Position numbers and translations under genes: made by a program. The notes under the pieces are model-generated. The model was not told the origin of the DNA, searched no databases, and saw nothing but the letters and a program-made list of their open reading frames with translations. A stretch of DNA of 64,000 nucleotides, from NCBI GenBank assembly GCA_964030475.1, contig CAXIPT010000008.1, forward strand, positions 2,542,141-2,606,140. The letters run 5' to 3'. Numbering within the stretch: position 1 is the first letter of the stretch; the number at the start of each line of letters is the position of its first letter. The stretch comes from Tethya wilhelma. Lineage: Eukaryota; Porifera; Demospongiae; Tethyida; Tethyidae. Below, piece by piece: positions 25,901-36,781 of the stretch.

Positions 25901-27730
25901 CAGATAAACTTGTATGCAGAAGGTCCATGTAATGATATTGGAATATCCCAGCAGAATATAAACTTGCAATTTTTACCATGCAATTGCCCGACTGGTTTTG
26001 AAGTGACATTCAATGAAACAGAATGTGTTTGTGGATGTGATTCCAATCTCTCACCCTTTGTTTCTGAGTGTAGCATTGAAGATATGTCATTAACAAGGGT
26101 CGGGGATCATTGGCTTCAAATTGATGGCACAGGTAACTATGTCACATATCCTGTATGTCCTTTTGATTACTGTAGACCTTCTTCTGATGAGGTGACCATA
26201 CACTTGAACAGTTCTAAGAGTTCTGATGTACAGTGTGCTTTCAATCGTTCTGGCATACTCTGTGGAGCTTGTAGTGATGGTCTAAGCGTTACATTTGGTA
26301 GTTCACAGTGTAAACCATGTTCAGACAGCTGGATTGCTCTACTTGTAGTCTTTGCCATTGCTGGTATAGCTCTAGTTGTCTTTCTACTAGTGTTCAATTT
26401 CACAGTAGCTATTGGAACGTTGAACGGTCTTATATTTTATGCCAATGTTGTAGGAATAAACAGCTCAACTCTTCTTCCATTCAACCGACCTAGTTTCTCC
26501 ACAATCTTCATTGCATAGCTCAATCTTGATTTTGGATTCGAGACATGCTTCTATGATGGAATGGATAGCTATGCAAAGACCTGGCTAAGGCTTGTGTTCC
26601 CAGCATACATAATATTCCTTGTCATTATGACAACAGTTATCAGCAGCTGTTCTCAACGGTTCTCAAATCTCTTGTCCAACAGAAACCCAATAGCTGCATT
26701 AGCTACACTTATTCTACTCTCCTATGCAAGTGTGCTTCGAACTGTCATCACAATATTATCACCTGCAACATTACATTATTCTAATGGTTCCAGTAGCACT
26801 GTTTGGCTGGTTGATGGTAATGTTGGATACTTTGGCAGAGACCATATTTTTTTGATTGCAATAGCAAGTCTTATTCTTGTTCTAGGATTTGCCTATACTA
26901 TATTCCTCCTTTGCTGGCAATGGCTACTTCAATGCCCAAATAAACCTTACTTGCGATGGATAAGGAATACAAAACTGTATTCATTTATGGACACTTACCA
27001 CGCTCCATTCAACCGCAGGTACCGCTATTGGACTGGATTTCTCCTCCTTGTACGTGTAGTTCTTTACATCATCTTGGTTCCCAATATCGGTTCCAATCCT
27101 AGCACAGGACTATTTGCAGTGACATGTGCATGTAGCATTGTGATTATAGTTAAAACCATCCAAGCGAAAAAAGCATATAAACGCCAGCTACTTGATATTC
27201 TTGAAAATTCGTTTCTCTTCAATGCTATCCTGTTTGCTGTTGCTACCTACCATGTCAAACTGATAAAAGGGAATCAAATCTTGCTTGCTAACATATCAGT
27301 CAGTGTTGCTTTTGTAACATTCCTTGCAATATTTGTCTTTCACACTTTTGCATTTGCAGTTCCTGAAAAATGGACGAATCGAGTAAAAAAATTCTTCACA
27401 AAGACATTAAACAATAGGAAACGCAGCATTCAGATAACAACTGATGAGTTAAGTAGCAAAAATGACCTTTTACAAAGTTCGTCTTCTCACTTTTACAATT
27501 TACGAAATCAACTTGTTGACATATTTGAGTTATCTGACACATCTTTTAGTGCAATAGATTATACTTCAGCGGAAAATTTGGCCAATGCGAAGCTACCCAG
27601 AGAAGCCACACATAGTGTGATAGATGGAATTCCTTGTGAAACAGAAAACCCTCAGACAGAGACTGACACTACCATTGGTTTGAGTCAGACAGGTGACATA
27701 GAACTTACAAATTTACGGCATACAGCGTAA
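22961..27730 (+). CDS. beta-helix (Pmp-like) ectodomain + multi-TM protein, single exon with two in-frame stops
   Basis: One uninterrupted register of 1,589 codons without frameshift, except TGA at 25814-25816 and TAG at 26516-26518. A signal peptide follows M7/M8 (MLKLLLLIVFSGTVCA). Residues 60-850 form a repetitive, Asn/Ser/Thr-rich region with many FxxN and GGG(I/M/L) motifs (VDGGGIYA, RDGGGMFA, KNGGGLFL), typical of right-handed beta-helices and of chlamydial Pmp repeats. A Cys-rich segment follows (LPCNCPTGF, CVCGCDSN, ILCGACSDG, CKPCSDSW), then about eight TM helices (residues 1125-1470) and a roughly 120-residue polar tail. The membrane part is homologous to the gene at 4361-6043. It may be a young pseudogene, a readthrough gene, or an allele with sequence errors. 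If the stops are real, the first 951 residues would be a secreted beta-helix protein alone. Function unknown; an adhesion or receptor role is only a guess. Confidence 0.75.
23631..24290 (+). repeat. in-frame tandem duplication inside the beta-helix region
   Basis: Two adjacent units of about 320 bp encode similar runs: GVSSALVTNTTFSSH.. then SSVIF..ESSSVI..YSSIEIYDSTFTN in the first, GVSSALVTNTTFSSY.. then SSVNF..ASSSVI..YSSVEIYDSTFTN in the second. A partial third start follows at about 24275. Divergence at DNA level is moderate. It shows growth of the ectodomain by unit duplication. Confidence 0.8.
25814..25820 (+). other. in-frame TGA with CTAG context
   Basis: The reading frame is interrupted by tga immediately followed by ctag. 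UGA-CUA(G) is the best documented metazoan stop-codon readthrough context. Downstream the same frame stays open for 233 codons with clear family similarity, to the next stop at 26516. Confidence 0.85.
26516..26518 (+). other. in-frame TAG in the membrane domain
   Basis: The amber codon lies between FSTIFIA and LNLDFGFETCF, in a block conserved in the family (NLDF also occurs in the 4361-6043 protein). The downstream frame is open for another 403 codons. TAG is one transition from TGG, which from memory is the residue usual in this block; an alignment is needed to confirm that. Confidence 0.8.
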
Positions 27731-28752
27731 CAGTACTATGCCGTACATGCAAATTGAATGGACAAAGGACTATATAAGTTGCCGTGACTTTAATGAGTTA
27801 TTATAATATTTTTTGTGTGCATGTTTTTGTATGTATAGCTATATATAGCTTGTTTATTTAGTTCTTATTATTTTGATGTAATTAAAGTACAACAATAATA
27901 CATTGTTAGCACCTAATAATTATAGTAGTAATATGATCATAATAATTATATTATTCTACAAAATTTAGAATCTATAATATTAGCCACACATGATTTTGTA
28001 AAATTATGTATTATACTTTTATAGTTAAATAACACTCACCTCATTATGAGATGCTCTAATGGAACCGTACAGGCTGAATTTTGTGACCAAGCAACCCAAC
28101 TTAATCAAAATAACTGTCTGGAAACAAAGAAGCAGTTCACAGTGTGTTTAATATTTAGACCTACAAGTACCAAGAAGAAACACTATGTTTCTATAGACCT
28201 AAATATAAACTACCATTGCCATGCAAATTAATCCTACACATTAAATGATTATCATTGATTAGTAAGACAACTCCTTGAATCTTTCTTTCCAGTATTAAAG
28301 TATTGAACAGTGAAAAGTGAACTTCTTTTTCCATTGAATAATCCAGGGTGACACAACTGGAACATCATTCATGACAGTGAGTGACATGACATATATGTAC
28401 AGATGTGATAGCTATAGTAACCAGGAACCTCATGATCGCGCTAGCAAAGTTCAAAGTTCAAAGTTCAATCGATTCAGCCCATGTGGACACGACAAGTACA
28501 AAACCTAAGTATGAAACATGCACCTGAATTTAGATAAAATTTCCAAATTAAGATTACTGATCATGTTCAATAAATCTGAGCTGTTAAAAGATGAGTTTGG
28601 CAAGTGCAGCTCTTCTTGGTGACTAGCATGTAATCTGCGCATGCGCAGTCGTTAACAAACGACCATTACCAGTTGCAAAGTTTAATGTTAAAACACAATA
28701 ACAATATCAACAAGAAAAAATATTAGCTAACTTATACCAGTCTAGTTGAAAG
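27731..28752. other. intergenic region with NRF1-type palindrome
   Basis: This lies between two gene 3' ends. A very A+T-rich stretch (27780-28050) is followed by unremarkable sequence. At about 28636-28648 lies tgcgcatgcgca, the NRF1-type palindrome, more often a promoter element. A triplicated aagttc string is at about 28445-28465. The small open frame at 28046-28231 has no coding support. Confidence 0.5.
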
Positions 28753-31700
28753 TTAAAGTACTTTAGAGTGTAAAGTGTGAGGGATAGGATCCTGGAGGCC
28801 CTCTTTCGTTAACAAATCTCGAAGTACAGCAATTTCTATGCATAAATGAAATGTATTGTTAATTGTGCACATGGATATGCAGTTTAATAGGGAGACACCA
28901 AATAGGTAGATAAATGTACATCAACAGTAGAGTTATTGGCTTAATTTACCTTGCTTTAGTTCTTGTGAATGCACTTTGAGCTGAGAATTTACTGCAGCAA
29001 GGAAGATAGCATCCTGAAGGGACTCTTCTAAGAGTCCTCGAAATCTTTGTTCAATGACTACTTTTTGTTCTTCAAATGATTCTCGATAGGCTCTGAATAC
29101 CTGTACACATTACAGTTATAACATCATTATCAATGTATGTTGGTATCAATATATCAGTATGCAAAAATCATCAGACCAAACCTGAAAGTATTTGAGTTGT
29201 TCCATTTCCAAATCTTCTTTGTGTCTACGAAAAGCCTCCTCCAAATCTTGAGCAAGTTGCTTCTTCTCCTGTTCTAGCGTTTCGATCTTAAATAATTGCA
29301 ATGGTAGAGTCCAATAAAAAACATCTACAATACAGTACTGATGTAATGGTATCTGGTAAGTGTCTCACCTGCAGTACAGTCATGGCCTTTTGAGCTCGAA
29401 GTTCAATAAGTTCAGTCTCCATTTTTACTGATTCTTCTAATTTGTAGTCAGCCCCTTGTGCTACCTTCAACTAAAGACCACAAGCAATACTTAAATCGGG
29501 ATGATCAAGACAGTATACACATGCAAGCTTGTGGCAGTATTTATACTCTTACCTTCAGCTCTGCCTTTTCTTCTTCAATCTCAAGTTTAAGACTGTCCAA
29601 TTTATCTTTCAAAATGGCAGCATTTTCTTTCTCTAGTTTTTGTCTCTCGTCAGCCTGGATCCTCTCACGCAATTCTACATTGCTCTGAAGCAGTGTAGTC
29701 TGAACCTTTGACTCTTTCTTCTCTGCCTTTATCCTCTCCTGAAGATCTTTCAGTTGCTGTTTGGTGTCCTTGAGTTCATCATTCTCACTTTTCAGCATCT
29801 CCTTTAGAGTATGGATCTCTGACAGGTGAGATTGGGCTACAGATGCTTCAAGACGACCTAGTTTATAAACATTTATTTGCCAAATTGTATACAAAGTTGA
29901 GAAGCACCATAGACCGTTTCCAATCCCGGTTACGTAGTGTATAATAACTATGGAAGAACAAAAAATTGCATTAATTGGATGTTTTTAACTAACCACTTTC
30001 CGTCAGTTTTGAGTAATCACTGATTTTTTGTTGAAGCTGTTCCTTTAGTTCATCAACTGACTTCTTTCTTTCCTTGTAAGCTACTGTTAGTTGTTCTTTC
30101 TCTTCATACAGGTGTTTCATCCTCTCATGTGCTTCATGCTGCTCCTTTTTTAGTGTATCCATTACTAGATCAAGGATACCCTGAAAAATTCAGTGTGCAT
30201 AAGCATAATAATTAACATCATTAAAGTTATAAATGTTCTTGCTGTCATTTTGAAATGACAGTATAGCTAACCTTGTTTGCCATATTCTTTCTTCTCTCTT
30301 CATTGTACATCACTGACAGCCTCTCCTTCTCCTCCCATGTCTCTTGCTTGGCTACCTGAAGGTTTGCTATCATTGCTTCCAGTCGTTCAACTTCTTTACT
30401 TGACACAGCCGGTACTTCACCACCAGGACCAACACTCTTTGTCAGGTTTTCCCGAAGTTGTGATATTTCAGCACGAAGTTCTCGTATCATTCTAGTGTTC
30501 TCATCCTGAAATAAAAAGAAAACTCTTGCATGATATTGAGTCCTATTTTGATGGCTGGGATGAGGTGTGACATACTTCATTTTTCCTGGTCGTATTTTTT
30601 ATATTTTTGGCTCTGTTGGCAAACTGTAGTGTCGATAATGAGTCTGCATAGTTGCAGTCTATACCAAAATGAACATGAAATAATACTATGACACCTAGAA
30701 ACATGGACTTATATTAATATTGCCATACCTGCTGGTGACACCATAGCAAGCATCACTGTAAGACAGTTTCCTCCTAGAGATTCCTAAATAGAGAACCATG
30801 AAACATGTGCAATAGCTATTATCACTCCCTCTCATTGACTCTTACACATAGGTACATTGACACACACACATGCACAAACACAAGGACTCAAGTGGAATAC
30901 ACTATGAATGTATACCTAACTTTGTCCTCCTGGGACATCTGATATAAGGCTACATAAAATTGCAAACCAATATGTGTTCACACTCACTTCAAGTATCCTA
31001 GTAAGTTTTGAATCTCTGTAAGGGACATGCTGTCCCTTTCTCTTAGGGTCAGCCAAAGCATTGATCACATTTCCCAATGCACTCAAACTGTATGAGGAAA
31101 TCATTGCATACATCCATATTCATGGCTGAAAAGTAAGTTGGTTTCTTGCATGGATATATACCTTTTATTAATAGCAGCTCCTTCTTTGAGAGTGAGGCCC
31201 TGAGCACCAGTGGCATCCACTCGTTCTGATCCAGCCAGATCAACTAGGTTGACTTTAGCCTTGAGTCCCTGGTCGTTTGGATCATTAGTATCACGCTGCT
31301 TAATACTTAGTGTAAATACACTATGGGATCTGTAAATAGGTCAACAATTACTATAATTCAACACTGATTCATGACCTTGTGTGCATTGTTATAACATAGC
31401 CTACTCACCTTGAGCTCCTCTGATTCATCTCGGTAGCAGCCACCTTTCTTACTCTGTTTCCTTGCTCTTGAAGTTGAGCAATATCTTTACCATTCCTGAC
31501 TACCAGCTCAGCTAGACCTTCAACATATCTGAGGACCGGCAAATGATGATACTAGTCAGCTTGTAATCTTTTACTGGAAAAGAACTTAGCAAAAATTTTC
31601 ATTATGGAACTTACACTCCAAATTGAGGATGCTGGCGAACTTTCATGTCTTTACCATGGGGATTTAAGAGGTCATATATTACTTCCTGGTAGATCTACAG

Positions 31701-32690
31701 CATTATTATGGTGCAAGCTAAATTTCTCTATCATACACAATCAAGACGTTAGACATACCTCAAGATAGGACACTGTAACAAGGAACTTCTTATGAGAGGG
31801 TGCTGACTCAATATGCTCAAACAATGCACGGTTCATCTGGGGAAAAAAGTTAAATCATGACTTCAGTCACAACCATGCTTTTGTTCAGATACCAGTGGGA
31901 TGACTCCTGGCTCCTCCTTAGTACCTGTCATAGTGTAGGTTTTACCAGCTCCAGTCTAAGGGAAAGGAACATCTTTGATCAGTTGTATAAAATTAATGAG
32001 ATTTGTATACTTAAATTTTGCATTTAGAACATTTGCAAAAGCAGCTACGTAGCTGATGCAAGTCTTTTATACGTTCATTGATTATTGTTGCAAAACAGGG
32101 AGAATTTTCATTTGAAGCTATTGTGTTAAATGGAATATTTCACACCAAGTACAGTAATTCCCACCTGGCCATAGGCAAAGATGGTGGCATTGTAACCTTC
32201 AAGAGCCTTCTCCAGGAGGGGCTGGCCCAAGTCTGTGTACAAGTCCCCCTATGGGAAGAAATTACATGGTAAAGCTTACAACACATTATATTTGTTCTAG
32301 AGCATTGAAAATACAGACTCTTTGCTTACTGAAGTAGAATTAGGCGAGTAGCTGTGGTCATAAGTGAATGTTACTTCTCGTTCCTTAGCACTGGGATTAG
32401 TAATGGTGGTACAAGGACCATTTACAGTCACTATGCTCTTGCAGTCATCCCGAATCTCTTTTTCTACAACAAAATTTAGTTCATAATAACTATGTCAACA
32501 AGACAATGCAGTTCAACCTCTATACATAGACACCAAAGAGTAGTGAGTCTGAGAATAAAGTAAAAAAGGGCTTACCAATGAAGGGCCTGCACTTAATTGC
32601 AACTTTGACATTCGTTGCAATTCCTGAAGACTAAGAGAAAGAACTGTTATGGTAAAAATTAAGGTTTTTTATGTGGTAAACACTCACCAT
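28753..32690 (-). CDS. kinesin-like motor protein, N-terminal motor with coiled-coil tail
   Basis: Microtubule motor of about 728 residues. Exons on the minus strand: 32688-32690, 32577-32630, 32330-32463, 32165-32248, 31893-31954, 31759-31836, 31617-31694, 31409-31528, 31162-31329, 30988-31087, 30729-30783, 30576-30658, 30272-30505, 29994-30180, 29553-29857, 29369-29470, 29182-29286, 28950-29100, 28753-28834. The first coding exon is the ATG alone (aaaATG|gtgagt). Motor motifs are KVAIKCRPF, the P-loop [11 protein letters not shown], switch I NQRSSRSH, switch II DLAGSE and [13 protein letters not shown]. The neck continues into Glu/Lys-rich coiled coil ([27 protein letters not shown]) to the end [15 protein letters not shown]. 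No FHA, PX or PH domain is visible. The neck and TWEEK segment recall kinesin-3 or protist-type kinesins; the subfamily is unresolved. Confidence 0.88.
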
Positions 32691-32932
32691 TTTGTAAGAC
32701 CGTCACTCTCTGCTAGAGTGACTCTGAGCTTTAGTAGCCTCTGCTAGAGTGAGCTTTACTGCTCATGCGCAGATTCAACTTTGGTCGACCACGTGCAAAC
32801 TCCCGCGCTCGACAGGCCGGTAGTAAACAAGTGACGTAATTCAAATGTCCTGCAAATTTTATGCTGACAGTGTCAACGTCTGTCTGAGTGCTGGAATTTG
32901 AATAAAGTTTACTGAATCTCTTTGTGCTTAAA
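32691..32932. promoter_or_regulatory. short divergent promoter between kinesin and NF-YC
   Basis: Only 242 bases separate the two start codons. It contains an E-box cacgtg (32790-32795), a CpG-richer patch (tcccgcgctcg, 32801-32811) and a duplicated 14-base string ctctgctagagtga (about 32708 and 32741). Bidirectional use is inferred from the spacing. Confidence 0.65.
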
Positions 32933-35206
32933 ATGTCTATGTTACAATTTCCAACTCAGGAGGCTACTACTGAGCCTAGTAGTGATGTACAACTGCCAGT
33001 TCAAACCATTCTAATAGAGCAACCACTCGCTGATCAGCAACAGGACCAGCAGTTAGCAGTACAGTCATCAGAAGCATCAGCATCTGTTCGTCCTGTAGGA
33101 AATCTCCCGCAAGTAAGCTATCAAGCAGAGCAAAGCAGTTTGCCCCAACAGGTATTTTCTATTTAATGCACACCAACATTGACCCGTCCACTCTGTCCGT
33201 TGTATAAATGGCACTGCTTCTTCAGTCCACTAGTTCCTTTTTGTCTGCAATCACAACTGAGGCTTCTAGTCAACCTTATGTTCAGAAAGAAGTGTTGGCC
33301 AAGCTGAACAACCTATGGAATGACCAGATAAAGGAAATACAAGATATCACAGATGTATGTCGTATGTATAAATCATTCTGTAAGCAATCATATTATTCAT
33401 CTACTACCTAATAGGAACATTGGAAGAGTCCAGAGTTTCCCTTGGCAAGAGTCAAAAAGATTATGAGAATGGACGAAGATGTCAGGGTATGTGGGTAATA
33501 CTGGTTGGATAGGGTATGTGGTATCATTTCCCTTTTTATTACTGTCTCACAGATGATCAGCGCTGAAGTGCCTGTGATGTTTTCTAAAGCTCTTGAAATG
33601 TTTATCACAGAACTATCCTTGAGAGCATGGCTTCAAACTGAGGAGGCCAAACGGAGAACAGTGCAAGTATGCCCATTAGAGTTAAAGTCTATTCGTATTC
33701 ACTTGAGTCTTCTCTTTCTCGCTATTACTTGGCCATATATCAACCAATTTCAATACAAGCACCATTAAATAGCAGATTTTACGTAGATTCTGATAGTATC
33801 TAACTGTTCTTTACCAGTCAAACTCTCCACATTTTGCCGTATGTTGAGTATTTTGACCACATCAATGTACTTCCAGAGCTTAAGTGAACACGAATAGACT
33901 TTAGTACCAAATTGTAAACAATTGCTGTTCAAGTTCTTTCAAATCCTTGTCACTCGCATACACACAGAGAAGTGATATAGCCTTGGCAATCACTAAACAT
34001 GATATGTTTGATTTCCTCATTGATATTGTACCTCGAGAAGAAATACAAATCAGAACAAAGTCCACCAAGGTTGGTAAAGTACCTAAAAGAACCCTCCAGT
34101 CCTAATGCCTGCTCTGGCAAGTATTTAATAAATTGGCAATATGTTTTTGGTGCACAATGTGCAGCAGGGTTGTAATAGTTTTTTTTGTCTGTCTGTCTGT
34201 CCATGTCTTTGTCTGTCTCTAGAGGTGTCTTCTCATCCATCATTCAATGAAAGAGCTATAAGCAGTTTTTGTCAGATTTCTAGTAAAATTTAATTTTAAG
34301 GAGAAGATTGAGAATATCAAACTGCCATAATAATTATTATAGCAACTAATAATCTCTTTGGAAAGTAACTAGACAGTAAGTCGTACACACATGCCTCCCT
34401 ACAAATATGATGGTGTATAGGTAGACATGAGATAAACATATTCTCATGAGAATACTTCATAGATAAGAAATAAAACTTAAAGGACAATGAGAATACTCAA
34501 CCTGAGAGTATAGCAGAAACTATACTGCTCAGAGGCATGGGCCACGTAGTACTGAGTATAGTCCCAACATCTTGTATGTAGAGTGTCTTGAATAGAAAGT
34601 AGAGTGGCAGGAACAAGTCTATGGTAATTATTTGTTTTTACACACAACTCTGTAGTGGCTCATGCAAACAATGACATATTCCATACCTAACTGTATTCTG
34701 AACATGTGACACACTACATTGCCCATAATTATGGTGGTTTGATACTCTTCTCCTTGTTGAAAGCAGACCTTTTCTGTATTATGACCAATCCATCCCACTG
34801 ATTCCATATGATGTGCTGTCTTTCAGAATGATGGTGAGGGGGAGAACCTCCAGCTGCTGCCACCTGACATCCTCCAGCTCTACATCCAGCACATAGCCCA
34901 GCAGGCCTTTGCCAGCAGTGGGGGAGAGGAAGGGGAGGTTAATGCCGAGGGTGAGCCCACGGGGGACACTGCTAGTGGACTGATGCATGTAAGTTATGGG
35001 GTGGTAGTTTTATTGATGTGATTTGTGATTGCGTGAGTAAGTTACTGTAGCTGCTTCTCTTTTAGCTGCAGTTGCTTCAGCAGCTGTTACAACTCCAGCA
35101 GCTCCAGCAAGAACAAGGTGATCTACAGCAACAACAACAGGTATAAATACGATTAGTCTGTTGCGCTATAGACCCTCCTCTCCTTCATCACCTTGCACTG
35201 TGCTAC

Positions 35207-35269
<63 letters not shown>

Positions 35270-35967
35270 TGCTGTAGAGTGCTGATGGCTTGGGACAACT
35301 TCAACACCTGTCACAGGCTCAGACCACACCCACAACCCTCAGTACCCAGGTACTTCAAACTGTAGCAGACAACCAGATATCACAAACAGGTCCGCAAATG
35401 GTACATAATACATTCGAACAATTGTCTAGAAGTCAGTTAGATGGTCCTGACAGCTATACTACTGGTGGTCAACAGACTCTACACCATGTTGATCCACCTT
35501 TGGAGTTCCATCAGCAACATTTAGGAACCCACTCTGCAACTGTAGTTATTGAAACATCACTGTTAGATTCTCAGAGCACACAACAATTGCAGCAACAAGT
35601 AACGCCTGCATCTAGTCACGGTCTGCTCGAGTCTCATGGAGAGTACCACCTCCAACATTTAGAACCAACTACCCAGCACTGTATCCAGCCACAAAATTTA
35701 CTAGACAACATCGTCCAAGTTTTAGTCCAACCTCAACCTGGTACTGTCTCAAGTGATGAACATTTTGTTGGTGATGCTCAAGGTGTAGCTAGTGTGGCTG
35801 CCCTGTCCAATCAGTTCACTGGTGGTGGAGAGCAGCAAGATAGTATTACTGGTGAACAGCATTCAACTGTAGACTTCCAAAATATTCCTGAAAATGAGTC
35901 GATATCACGTTCTATTTCTCCCATTACTGCTGGGCTATCCACAGCTAATGACACATACAATAGTTAG
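32933..35967 (+). CDS. NFYC: nuclear transcription factor Y subunit gamma (CCAAT-binding factor)
   Basis: NF-YC pairs with NF-YB through its histone fold and, with NF-YA, binds CCAAT boxes. Exons: 32933-33151, 33226-33354, 33415-33486, 33553-33666, 33968-34069, 34827-34988, 35066-35140, 35278-35967, about 520 codons. The histone-fold core is highly conserved: [73 protein letters not shown], then PREEI. The N-terminus and long C-terminus are Gln-rich ([17 protein letters not shown]), as in animal NF-YC activation domains. The start is the first ATG of MSMLQF; a second ATG lies two codons on. The last intron is mostly a CT run that forms its pyrimidine tract. Confidence 0.95.
35211..35267. repeat. 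(CT)n microsatellite used as pyrimidine tract
   Basis: A perfect CT run of about 57 bases ends 10 bases before the NF-YC exon at 35278 (cttgctgtag acceptor). It lies on the transcribed sense strand and can serve directly as the polypyrimidine tract. Confidence 0.92.
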
Positions 35968-36781
35968 TCCCAATTAGTGTAATCCCATTATAGTTTTGTT
36001 ATAACTTTATATGTTTGCTTTGTATAACTCACTGGTATTATCAGTTTATGGGAAGCTTGGCATATATATTGCTATGTGTTTGACTGCATGCTCTATGCAA
36101 TATTGTAACCCTCTTCCTTGTTTCTCCATTGTAATTATGATGCATTGTATTTATTCCAACCCCATTGTAGTGGGCTGGCACGTGCATCGCCTACATGTGA
36201 TAATACTAGTTTTACTACATGTGCAGTTGTGTAAGGTTCACATGTTGCTGAGTTCATGGAAGGTGGGCTAATGCAAATCTTAATGTGGCCCTTGATGGGA
36301 ATGGTGACGATTGTACAGTATTCCACAATCAAAGAACTTGGTGTGTGATGAGAATGTATTTCAACTTAAGAGTTTCCACACATAGTGAATTTAGACCGAA
36401 ATTAAGTGACTGTGTAGACAACCTGATTCATTTTAAGGATATATCTGAAGCAGTACTACAGTTATCATTAAAAGTGTCAAGCTGAATGGCTGCATGGTAT
36501 ATAGCTCATAGCTACTGTGTAACATCAGTCTTTTGCCCATGTTTGGCTGCACACTATTTATTTTCTAGTTTATAACTTTCAACAGTTTCATTCAAAGATA
36601 TCAAAGTGCTCTGTTTCAGTTTAGCATACTAGTTTCATCTACTCAAAATTCTGTAATTGTGGAAGCTATCCTGTGGACACATTGTCAATCATAGAACTCA
36701 AATAAAAAAAACAAAAACAACCAACAAAATTTTAACTCAAAATAAAAAGTCACAGTCATTCAACCAATATCCAAGATACTT
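35968..36781. other. convergent 3' intergenic region (NF-YC / sulfatase)
   Basis: The two genes end facing each other, 814 bases apart. The interval holds likely 3' UTRs; aataaaa strings occur on the plus strand at about 36700 and 36740. I see no other gene. Confidence 0.6.

Noticed and set aside
22961..27730. Bacterial contamination, because of the Pmp-like repeats and single exon
   Set aside because: The scaffold is continuous with spliced animal genes on both sides, the membrane half has a paralogue inside HERC2, and composition matches the neighbours.
28046..28231. 61-codon open frame between genes
   Set aside because: No similarity, no regulatory context, A+T-rich surroundings; length is within chance expectation.
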